This document shows, piece by piece, positions 1 through 5,382 of a stretch of DNA of 5,677 nucleotides (position 1 is its first letter; each line of letters opens with the position of its first letter). The notes under the pieces were generated by a model. The model was not told where the DNA came from, ran no database searches, and was given only the letters and a program-made list of their open reading frames with translations. The position numbers and the translations under genes were made by a program. Location: contig JADZBR010000355.1 of assembly GCA_020852035.1 (NCBI GenBank), positions 1 to 5,677 of the forward strand, read 5' to 3'. This DNA comes from Caulobacteraceae bacterium. GTDB taxonomy: Bacteria; Pseudomonadota; Alphaproteobacteria; Caulobacterales; Caulobacteraceae.

Positions 1-45
1 AGCGGATTTACAGTCCGCCCCCTTTGCCGCTCGGGACATTCCCCC
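1..45 (-). tRNA. tRNA-Tyr (anticodon GUA), 5' half, cut by the window edge
   Basis: Read on the minus strand, the sequence begins GGGGGAATGTCCCGAGCGGC and continues through the D arm into an anticodon arm. The anticodon stem is GCGGA/TCCGC (plus-strand 14-18 and 2-6), enclosing the loop CTGTAAA (7-13). The anticodon GTA lies at plus-strand 9-11. The D-arm pattern CCCGAGCGGC..AAAGGG and the loop CTGTAAA are hallmarks of bacterial tRNA-Tyr. The long variable arm, T arm and acceptor 3' strand lie outside the window, so the exact 5' end (44 or 45) cannot be fixed by pairing. GGGGGAA as the 7-base acceptor strand is my best reading. The gene diverges from rlmB. Confidence 0.9.
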
Positions 46-90
46 ATGCGCGCTGGAGCTTTAAGGAGCCTCCGGATGGAAGCCCCTCGA

Positions 91-96
91 AAGGAG
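91..96 (+). promoter_or_regulatory. Ribosome binding site that supports the GTG start of rlmB
   Basis: AAGGAG ends 11 bases before the GTG at 108. It is the best Shine-Dalgarno match upstream in this frame. It favours the GTG over an in-frame TTG at 24, which lies inside the tRNA-Tyr gene and is therefore very unlikely. The ATGs at 46 and 76 are out of frame. Confidence 0.6.
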
Positions 97-101
97 CTCG
101 T

Positions 102-130
102 CTTATAGTGACGAGGCGCCGCGAACGCAA
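102..130 (-). promoter_or_regulatory. Candidate sigma-70-type promoter for tRNA-Tyr
   Basis: On the minus strand there is a TTGCGT box (plus-strand 125-130), exactly 17 bases, then TATAAG (plus-strand 102-107), close to the housekeeping -35/-10 pattern. Transcription would start near 95 and give a leader of about 50 bases before the tRNA. The -10 abuts the rlmB start codon and the -35 lies inside the first rlmB codons. This is pattern recognition only. A weaker TTAAAG at plus-strand 59-64 sits nearer the tRNA but has no properly spaced -35. Confidence 0.35.
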
Positions 131-914
131 CGACGGCAAGACCGCCTGGAAACCGAAGGCCGATCGGACCCGCCCGCCCGCCCGGCGCGACGCCGACCAG
201 GGCGCCGACGACTGGCTCTGGGGCTGGCACGCTGGGCTGGCGGCGTTGGAGAATCCGAGGCGGGAGAAGCCTTTGCGCGTCCTGGCGACGAAGGACCGCG
301 CGGCCGAGCTGGCGCGCCGCTTTCCGACCCTGGGCCCGGTCGAGGTCGTCGAGAAGGCCGCCATCGACCGGCTGCTGCCGCAGGGCGCGGTTCACCAGGG
401 CCTCGCGCTGCGGGCGGGCGAGCCGCCGCAGGCTGCGCTGGAGGACCTGCCGGCGACTCGCGGCGCGGTGGTGCTGATGCTCGACCAGGTCACCGACCCG
501 CAGAACGTCGGCGCGATCCTGCGCTCGGCGGCGGCGTTCGGGGCGGTCGGCGTGGTGCTGCAGGACCGCCATGCGCCTAGGCTGGCCGGCGCGCTGGCCA
601 AGGCGGCGGCGGGCGCGATCGAACAGCTGGCGGTGGTGCGGGTGGTCAACCTGTCGCGCGCGCTGGAGACCCTGGCCGAGCTGGGCTGGCGGGCGGTGGG
701 GCTGGCCGGCCAGGCGCAGGGCGACCTCGCCGAGGTGCTGGACGGCGCGCCGACCGTGCTGGTGCTGGGCTCCGAGGGCGAGGGCCTGCGCCGGCTGGTC
801 GCCGAGCATTGCGACGCCCTGGCGTGCATCCCCATGCCCGGGGACTTTGAAAGCCTCAACGTCTCCGCCGCCGCCGCGGTGGCGCTCTACGAAGCCTCGC
901 GCCCGCGGGCGTGA
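108..914 (+). CDS. rlmB: 23S rRNA 2'-O-ribose (guanosine) methyltransferase, SpoU/TrmH family (RlmB-like)
   Basis: A 268-residue SPOUT-class enzyme predicted to transfer a methyl group from S-adenosylmethionine to a ribose 2'-OH in RNA. In the RlmB subfamily the target is a guanosine of 23S rRNA domain V. After a basic, probably disordered tail (1-34) comes the SpoU substrate-binding domain. It opens at GWHAGLAAL (39-47) and closes with VHQGLAL (95-101). The knotted catalytic domain carries motif 1 (LDQVTDPQNVGAILRS, 125-140, with N133 and R139), motif 2 (LGSEGEGLRRL, 220-230, E223) and motif 3 (IPMPGDFESLNVSAAAAV, 241-258, N251), all intact. The GTG start is chosen on AAGGAG at 91-96 and because longer versions run into the tRNA gene. 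Family assignment is secure. The exact nucleotide modified is inferred; TrmH-like tRNA methylation is the main alternative. Confidence 0.9.
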   Translation: MTRRRERNDGKTAWKPKADRTRPPARRDADQGADDWLWGWHAGLAALENPRREKPLRVLATKDRAAELARRFPTLGPVEVVEKAAIDRLLPQGAVHQGLALRAGEPPQAALEDLPATRGAVVLMLDQVTDPQNVGAILRSAAAFGAVGVVLQDRHAPRLAGALAKAAAGAIEQLAVVRVVNLSRALETLAELGWRAVGLAGQAQGDLAEVLDGAPTVLVLGSEGEGLRRLVAEHCDALACIPMPGDFESLNVSAAAAVALYEASRPRA

Positions 915-956
915 TCCGCTTGCCTCCCCGCCCCGCCCTGCCCTAACAGCGAGGCC

Positions 957-1745
957 ATGTTGGATTTCCTGAGTTCGCCCGAACTGGCCAGCCAGCTGAC
1001 CGCGCTCGGCCAGGTGCTGATGATCGACCTGGTGCTGGCGGGCGACAACGCCGTCGCCGTCGGCCTGGCCGCCGCCGCCCTGCCGGTCGCCCAGCGCCGC
1101 CGCGCCATCCTGATCGGCCTGGCCGCCGCGGTGGTGCTGCGGATCGGCTTTGCGCTGATCACGGTGCAGCTGCTGGCGATCATCGGCCTCTTGCTGGCCG
1201 GCGGCCTGCTGCTGCTCTGGGTCTGCTGGAAAATGTGGCGCGAGCTGCGCGAGCAGGCCACCCACGACCAGGCGGAAGCCTCCGAGGAGATGGAGCGCGC
1301 CCTGGCCATCGAGCGCGGCGAAGGCCCCTCCCCCGAGGAGCTGGGCATCAAGCGCAAGTCCTTCGGCGCGGCCCTGCTGCAGATCATGATCGCCGACGTC
1401 TCCATGTCGCTGGACAATGTCCTGGCGGTGGCCGGCGCCTCGCACGAGCACCCCTGGATCATGGTCTTCGGCCTGATCCTCTCCATCGCCCTGATGGGGA
1501 TCGCCGCGACCTTCATCGCGCGCCTTTTGAACAAGCACCGCTGGATCGCCTACGTCGGGCTGGTGATCGTGCTCTACGTCGCCCTGCACATGATCTGGGA
1601 CGGCGCGCGGCAGGTGGTGGTCCGCACCGGCAACACCGACGCCTTCAACGCCGCCGCCCCGGCCTTCCTCGACATCTCGCAGGCCGAGGTGATCAAGCAC
1701 AGCAAGGGCGTGGCCCTGCCGGCGTCGGAAAAGGCTGCGCATTAG
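957..1745 (+). CDS. TerC/YjbE-family integral membrane protein, probable metal ion exporter
   Basis: A 262-residue inner-membrane protein with about six membrane segments (roughly 13-36, 49-70, 73-95, 138-160, 167-190, 196-217). They form two three-helix halves separated by a charged loop (about 96-135, rich in E, R and K). Each half carries the family's acidic signature: DLVLAGDNAV (24-33, with D24, D30, N31) and DVSMSLDNVLAVAG (147-160, with D147, D153, N154). These repeated Asp/Asn residues are thought to line the ion path in TerC proteins. Characterised relatives (Alx and YkoY/MeeF-type proteins) export manganese or help load metal onto exported enzymes, so metal export is inferred here. 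A polar tail (about 218-262) follows the last helix. The ATG lies 42 bases after rlmB with only a weak GAGG at 951-954. No terminator is visible between the genes, so co-transcription is plausible. The 42-base leader has no room for a yybP-ykoY manganese riboswitch. Confidence 0.88.
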   Translation: MLDFLSSPELASQLTALGQVLMIDLVLAGDNAVAVGLAAAALPVAQRRRAILIGLAAAVVLRIGFALITVQLLAIIGLLLAGGLLLLWVCWKMWRELREQATHDQAEASEEMERALAIERGEGPSPEELGIKRKSFGAALLQIMIADVSMSLDNVLAVAGASHEHPWIMVFGLILSIALMGIAATFIARLLNKHRWIAYVGLVIVLYVALHMIWDGARQVVVRTGNTDAFNAAAPAFLDISQAEVIKHSKGVALPASEKAAH

Positions 1746-1789
1746 GACCTGCGCTCATGAACCTCGGGGAACTTGAGCTAAGTCCCTGT

Positions 1790-1900
1790 TCCCGCTCATC
1801 CCCGCGAAAGCGGAGACCCAGGCTTTTTGTGTTCACTCCGGAAACGCGAGCGCTCTTCGATAAAACACCTGGGTCCCCGCTTTCGCGGGGATGAGCGGGA
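1790..1900. repeat. Large inverted repeat of REP-like units between convergent genes; possible bidirectional terminator
   Basis: The arms are 1790-1822 and 1868-1900, 33 bases each. They are complementary at 32 positions, with the mismatch at A1814 opposite C1876, and enclose a 45-base loop. Each arm is itself a hairpin built on CCCCGC-GAAA-GCGGGG; the left copy has one altered base. The loop contains a T5 run at 1824-1828 and the palindrome GAGCGCTC at 1848-1855. The element occupies the gap between the ends of the terC-family gene and metG. On the plus strand the left unit is followed by CTTTTTG; on the minus strand the other unit is followed by TGTTTTA. It could therefore stop transcription from both sides. 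The core resembles dispersed intergenic repeats I recall from Caulobacterales genomes; copy number here is unknown. The rest of 1746-1946 shows only the short palindrome GGGCGCCC at 1912-1919. Confidence 0.85.
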
Positions 1901-1946
1901 GTTTGGAGGGCGGGCGCCCCATCTCGCGCACGGGTATTGAGTGAAG

Positions 1947-3764
1947 CTAGGCCGTTTCCACCGCCTCCGCGCCGCCGAAGCGGGCGGTCCATTCGGCGAC
2001 CTGGGCGTCGTCCACCTTGCGGAACAGCACCTCCGGCGTGGTCACCGGCCGGCCGGGCTTCAGGCGTGTCAGCTCGGCCGCGCCGTCGGCCTGCGGCCAG
2101 GCGTGCAGGTCGCCCTCGCCCACCGCCTCGGCGATGGTTTCGGCCGCGAAGGGGATGAAGGGCGCCGAGACGCGCGCGAACAGCGCCACCAGGTTGAGGC
2201 CGGTGCGCACCACCACGGCGGCGCGGTCGCGGTCGGTCTTGATCGCCGTCCAGGGCGCGGCCTCGGTGAGATAGCCGTTGCCGATCACCCAGAGCGCCCG
2301 CAGCGCCTGGGCGGCCTTGCGGAATTCGACAGCCTCCAGCTGCTTGGTCAGTTCAACCAGTTGCGCGGTCACGTCGTCATAGAGCTTCAGCTCCAACGGC
2401 CCGGCCTCCCCGCCGTCCGGGACCACGCCCTCGAACCGCGTCTCGGTGAACTTCAGGATGCGGTTGACGAAGTTGCCCAGCACGTCGGCCAGGTCGGCGT
2501 TCACCTGCGCCTGGAACTGCTCCCAGGTGAAGGCGGTGTCGGAACTCTCCGGCGCGTTGGCGGTGAGGTACCAGCGCCAGTAGTCCGGCGGCAGCAGCTC
2601 GAGCGCCGCGTCCATGAAGACCCCGCGCTGGTGCGTGGTCGAGAACCGCCCGCCGTACCAGTTGAGCCAGTTGAAGCCCTTGAGGGTGTCGACCAGCTTC
2701 CACGGCGCGTTGCTCGCCGGGCGCCATTCGCCCTCGACCCGGTTCTCGTTCAGGCCGAAGAGGGTCGAAGGGAAGCCGACGGTGTGGAAAGGCACGTTGT
2801 CCTTGCCCATGAACTCCACATAGGTGACGTCCGCCGCGTGCGGCTCGCGCCACCAGCGTTCCCAGGCGATGTCCTCGGCGGGCCCCTCGCCGGCCTCCTG
2901 GGCGCGCGCGTCCGCCCATTCCCAGGTCGCGCCGATGTATTCGATCGGGGCGTCGAACCAGACGTAGAAGACCTTGTCGGCCAGGCCCGCCACGTCCGGC
3001 AACTGGCCCTGCGGGTTCGGTCCCCAGTCCATGGCGTTGACCGGCACGCCCCAGGTCAGGTCGCGGGTGATGCCGCGGTCCTTCAGCCCCTCGTCCAGCC
3101 ACTTGAGCGCGATGGAGGTGACCAGGATCGGCCACTCGCCCTTCTTGGCGTTGATCCACTCGCGCAGCTTCGGCTCGAAGGCGGTCTGCATCAGGAAGAG
3201 GTGCTTGGAATCGCGGATCTCGATCTCGTCGGAGCCGGACACGGCCGAGCGCGGGTGGATCAGGTCGGCCGGGTCCAGGAGGCGCGTGCAGTTGTCGCAC
3301 TGGTCGCCTCTGGCCTGCTGGTAGCCGCAGTGCGGGCAGGTGCCGACGACATAGCGGTCGGGCAGGAAGCGCTTGTCGGCCAGGCTGTAGACCAGCTGGG
3401 TCACCCGCTCCTCGATGAAGCCGGCCTCCCAGAGGGCCTGGGCGAACCGCTGGGTCAGCTTGTGGTTCTGCGGCGAGGACGAGCGGCCGAAGTGGTCCCA
3501 GGAGAGGCCGAAGGCGCGGCCCAGGTCGTGCTGGATGCGATGCTGCTCGGCGCAGTAGTCGGCCACCGTCTGGCCGGCGGCGGCGGCGGCCAGCTCGGCC
3601 GGCGTGCCGTGCTCGTCGGTGGCGCAGATGTAGAGGGTCTCGCGGCCCCGCGCCCGCTGGAAGCGCGCATAGACGTCCGCCGGCAGCATCGACCCGGCGA
3701 GCGTGCCGAGGTGCTTGACGCCGTTCACATACGGCAGGGCGGAGGTGATCAGGATGCGGGACAT
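1947..3764 (-). CDS. metG: Methionyl-tRNA synthetase (class I, zinc-containing MetG type)
   Basis: A 605-residue cytoplasmic enzyme that charges tRNA-Met with methionine using ATP. The Rossmann catalytic domain starts at once (SALPYVNGVKHLG). The HIGH-equivalent motif is H18-L19-G20-T21. TDEHGTP at 49-55 belongs to the active site. The zinc knuckle has two CxxC/CxxC pairs (C143, C146, C156, C159). WFDAPIEYI (269-277) and the GKDNVPFH segment (320-327) are typical of MetRS. The KMSKS loop is replaced by R373-F-S-T-T377 before HQRGVF. The helical anticodon-binding domain follows, with NFVNRILKF (431-439). The C-terminus ends after LFRKVDD (580-586) without the EMAPII/Trbp111-like tRNA-binding domain found in E. 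coli MetG. The ATG has no clear Shine-Dalgarno sequence; TATATG lies just upstream on the coding strand, so a short or absent leader is possible. The DUF486 gene ends 46 bases upstream on the same strand. Both signature motifs are degenerate, but similar forms (KHLGN, KFSTS) occur in alphaproteobacterial relatives as I recall them. Confidence 0.96.
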   Translation of the reverse strand: MSRILITSALPYVNGVKHLGTLAGSMLPADVYARFQRARGRETLYICATDEHGTPAELAAAAAGQTVADYCAEQHRIQHDLGRAFGLSWDHFGRSSSPQNHKLTQRFAQALWEAGFIEERVTQLVYSLADKRFLPDRYVVGTCPHCGYQQARGDQCDNCTRLLDPADLIHPRSAVSGSDEIEIRDSKHLFLMQTAFEPKLREWINAKKGEWPILVTSIALKWLDEGLKDRGITRDLTWGVPVNAMDWGPNPQGQLPDVAGLADKVFYVWFDAPIEYIGATWEWADARAQEAGEGPAEDIAWERWWREPHAADVTYVEFMGKDNVPFHTVGFPSTLFGLNENRVEGEWRPASNAPWKLVDTLKGFNWLNWYGGRFSTTHQRGVFMDAALELLPPDYWRWYLTANAPESSDTAFTWEQFQAQVNADLADVLGNFVNRILKFTETRFEGVVPDGGEAGPLELKLYDDVTAQLVELTKQLEAVEFRKAAQALRALWVIGNGYLTEAAPWTAIKTDRDRAAVVVRTGLNLVALFARVSAPFIPFAAETIAEAVGEGDLHAWPQADGAAELTRLKPGRPVTTPEVLFRKVDDAQVAEWTARFGGAEAVETA

Positions 3765-3810
3765 GGCGCGCGCATATACGGCGTCCGCGCGGCGATCCCA
3801 AGGGCGCGGC

Positions 3811-4164
3811 TCAGAACGGCCCCTTGAACACGAAGAGCGCGCCGAGCGTGATCAGGGCGAAGCCGACCAGGTGGTTGAAGGTGAAGCGTTCGCCCAGGTA
3901 AGCGATCGAGAAGACGGCGAAGACCGCCAGCGTGATCACCTCCTGCATGGTCTTCAGCTCGGCCGGCGAATAGACAAGGCGCCCGAGCCGGTTGGCCGGC
4001 ACCGCGAGGCAGTATTCGAAGAAGGCGATCCCCCAGCTGGCGATCACCAGGATCCAGATCGGCCGGTGCTCGACCTTCAGGTGCCCGTACCAGGCGAAGG
4101 TCATGAAGACGTTGGAGACGACGAGCAGCCCGATCGGCGTCAGGTAGGCGAGGACGGGCGGCAC
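3811..4164 (-). CDS. DUF486-family small four-helix membrane protein (DMT superfamily-like)
   Basis: A 117-residue inner-membrane protein (122 if the ATG at 4179 is used). It has four predicted hydrophobic helices: about 5-25, 35-55, 73-91 and 97-113. Family signatures are SNVFMTFAWYGHLK (17-30), IASWGIAFFEYCLAVPANR (41-59) and LKTMQEVITL (70-79), which match DUF486 (COG3169). The family resembles one half of a drug/metabolite transporter. No substrate or biochemical function is known to me, so none is assigned. The GTG at 4162-4164 is chosen because GAGGT lies 6 bases before it. The ATG five codons earlier has no visible Shine-Dalgarno sequence. The gene precedes metG by 46 bases on the same strand and diverges from the pot operon. 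A much longer open frame continues upstream, antisense to potF, but it is a high-G+C artefact. Confidence 0.85.
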   Translation of the reverse strand: MPPVLAYLTPIGLLVVSNVFMTFAWYGHLKVEHRPIWILVIASWGIAFFEYCLAVPANRLGRLVYSPAELKTMQEVITLAVFAVFSIAYLGERFTFNHLVGFALITLGALFVFKGPF

Positions 4165-4170
4165 GGTCTG

Positions 4171-4175
4171 ACCTC
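4171..4175 (-). promoter_or_regulatory. Ribosome binding site favouring the GTG start of the DUF486 gene
   Basis: The coding strand reads GAGGT six bases before GTG (4162-4164). The site falls inside the reading frame of the alternative ATG start at 4179, so it can serve only the GTG. The call is moderate because many Caulobacterales genes start without a Shine-Dalgarno sequence. Confidence 0.45.
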
Positions 4176-4186
4176 GCATTGGGCAA

Positions 4187-4220
4187 GCGGCCCAGAATGC
4201 GCGATTCTGGCTTGGGCCGC
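4187..4220. repeat. Nested inverted repeat in the divergent DUF486/potF control region; candidate operator
   Basis: The outer arms GCGGCCCA (4187-4194) and TGGGCCGC (4213-4220) are perfectly complementary. Inside them, CCAGAAT (4192-4198) and ATTCTGG (4204-4210) form a second perfect 7-base inverted repeat with a 5-base centre, GCGCG. The outer and inner pairs share bases, so only one fully forms as a hairpin, but as duplex DNA both are dyads. A third small dyad, TGGGC/GCCCA, lies at 4180-4184 and 4190-4194. The position, between divergent genes and overlapping the candidate potF -35, fits a repressor site. The protein that would bind is unknown. Confidence 0.55.
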
Positions 4221-4240
4221 GCGGGCGCCGCGCCTTAGAT
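4212..4240 (+). promoter_or_regulatory. Candidate promoter of the pot operon
   Basis: TTGGGC (4212-4217), a 17-base spacer, then TTAGAT (4235-4240). Transcription would start near 4247, about 20 bases before the potF start. Both boxes are weak matches to the housekeeping pattern, so this is tentative. The -35 lies in the right arm of the 4187-4220 inverted repeat. Confidence 0.3.
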
Positions 4241-4266
4241 TGCGGCGACCTTTCGGGGAGGGACGG

Positions 4267-5382
4267 ATGGCGTTGAGGGCTTGGGCCGGCTGGGCGGCGA
4301 GGCTGTGCTCCGCGGCGCTGCTGGCGGCCTGTGGCGGCCAGGGCGGCGGCGCGGGCAAGGCGGACACGCTGAGGATCTACAACTGGTCCGACTACATCGA
4401 CCCGGCGATCCTCGAGTACTTCACCAGGGAGACCGGGATCAAGGTGGTCTACGACACCTTCGATTCCAACGAGGTGCTGGAGACCAAGGTGCTGGCCGGC
4501 GGGACCGGCTACGACATCGTCGCGCCGTCCAACCACAACGTGCCCCGCTACATCCAGGCCGGCGCCATCCAGCCGCTGGACTTCGCCAAACTGCCGAACC
4601 GCAAGAACCTGTGGCCCGAGATCATGGCCAAGATGGAGCCCTTCGATCCGGGCGGCAAATACGCCGTGCCCTACATGTGGGGCACCATCGGCATCGGCTA
4701 CAACGTGGCCGAGCTGAAGAAGCGCCTGCCGGGCGTGCCGGTGGACAGCTGGGCGGTGGTCTTCGAGCCGGCCAACCTCGCCAGGCTGAAGGACTGCGGC
4801 GTCTACATGCTGGACGCCTCGGAAGACATGTACGCGGTGGCGCTGAACTATGTCGGCAAGGACCCCAACTCCACGGCCCCGGCGGACATCGCCGCGGCGA
4901 CGGCCGTGCTGATGAAGGCGCGGCCCTATGTGCGCAAGTTCCACTCCTCGGAGTACATCGACGCCCTGGCCAACGGCGACATCTGCGTGGCGGTCGGCTA
5001 CTCGGGCGACGTGCTGCAGGCCCGGACCCGCGCCGAGGAGGCCAAGAACGGGGTCGAGGTCGCCTACGCCATCCCCAAGGACGGCAGCCAGGTGTGGTTC
5101 GACGTCTTCGCCATGCCTAAAGACGCGCCCAATCCGGACGCGGCCTACAAGTTCCTCGACTACATGATGCAGCCGGAGGTGATCGCCCGGGCCTCCAACT
5201 ACACCCAGTACGCCAACGCCAACGCCGCGGCGACGCCGCTGGTCGACGCGGCGGTGCGCGACAATCCCAACGTCTATCCGACCCCGGCGGTGTTCCAGCG
5301 CCTGTTCGTCACCACCACCAAGGATCAGGACACCCTGCGAGCGGTGAACCGCGACTGGACGCGGGTGCTGACGGGCAAATGA
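4267..5382 (+). CDS. potF: PotF-like polyamine (putrescine/spermidine) ABC transporter substrate-binding lipoprotein
   Basis: A 371-residue periplasmic-face binding protein that captures polyamines and delivers them to a PotGHI-type permease. It starts at ATG with GGAGG at 4257-4261, five bases away. The leader is short and ends in the lipobox L19-A-A-C22-G, so the mature protein is probably lipid-anchored at C22, unlike the soluble E. coli PotF. The mature part follows PotF closely: YNWSDYI (38-44), FDSNEVLE (65-72), YMWGTIGIGYN (136-146), NYVGKDPNS (194-202), FHSSEYI (225-231), LANGDICVAVG (234-244), FDVFAMP (278-284) and YANANAAATPLV (315-326). Compared with PotF pocket residues as I recall them, W40, S41, D42, S88, S227, D248, D279 and Y315 are kept. 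E185 becomes D187, W244 becomes Y245, F276 becomes W277 and L348 becomes T349. Putrescine versus spermidine preference is therefore open. The stop overlaps the potG start as ATGA, implying translational coupling. Confidence 0.93.
   Translation: MALRAWAGWAARLCSAALLAACGGQGGGAGKADTLRIYNWSDYIDPAILEYFTRETGIKVVYDTFDSNEVLETKVLAGGTGYDIVAPSNHNVPRYIQAGAIQPLDFAKLPNRKNLWPEIMAKMEPFDPGGKYAVPYMWGTIGIGYNVAELKKRLPGVPVDSWAVVFEPANLARLKDCGVYMLDASEDMYAVALNYVGKDPNSTAPADIAAATAVLMKARPYVRKFHSSEYIDALANGDICVAVGYSGDVLQARTRAEEAKNGVEVAYAIPKDGSQVWFDVFAMPKDAPNPDAAYKFLDYMMQPEVIARASNYTQYANANAAATPLVDAAVRDNPNVYPTPAVFQRLFVTTTKDQDTLRAVNRDWTRVLTGK

Noticed and set aside
24..107. Longer rlmB starting at TTG 24
   Set aside because: That start lies inside the tRNA-Tyr gene. 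The GTG at 108 has AAGGAG upstream and gives a normal RlmB length.
915..956. yybP-ykoY manganese riboswitch before the TerC-family gene
   Set aside because: The gap is only 42 bases, C-rich and unstructured, too short for that riboswitch.
571..1894. Plus-strand frames of 133 and 219 codons overlapping rlmB and the TerC-family gene
   Set aside because: They are out-of-frame shadows, full of R, A, W and P from GC-rich codons, with no domain and no independent ribosome binding site.
1790..1900. CRISPR array or phage attachment site at the inverted repeat
   Set aside because: There are only two copies, in opposite orientation, with no regular spacers, and no integrase or cas gene nearby.
1941..3827. 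A 628-codon open frame on the plus strand covering all of metG
   Set aside because: It is the antisense shadow of a high-G+C gene. Its translation is repetitive in R, G, V, L and E, shows no recognisable domain, and the opposite strand encodes an unmistakable MetRS.
3703..4266. In-frame extension of potF upstream to 3703
   Set aside because: It would overlap DUF486 and the start of metG on the other strand and would bury the signal peptide. The ATG at 4267 has a strong ribosome binding site and a lipoprotein leader.
4165..4944. Upstream extension of the DUF486 frame on the minus strand to about 377 codons
   Set aside because: The extra part is antisense to potF and has shadow-like composition (H, V, R, G, L rich). 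DUF486 proteins are about 115 residues and the homology begins near the GTG/ATG at 4164/4179.
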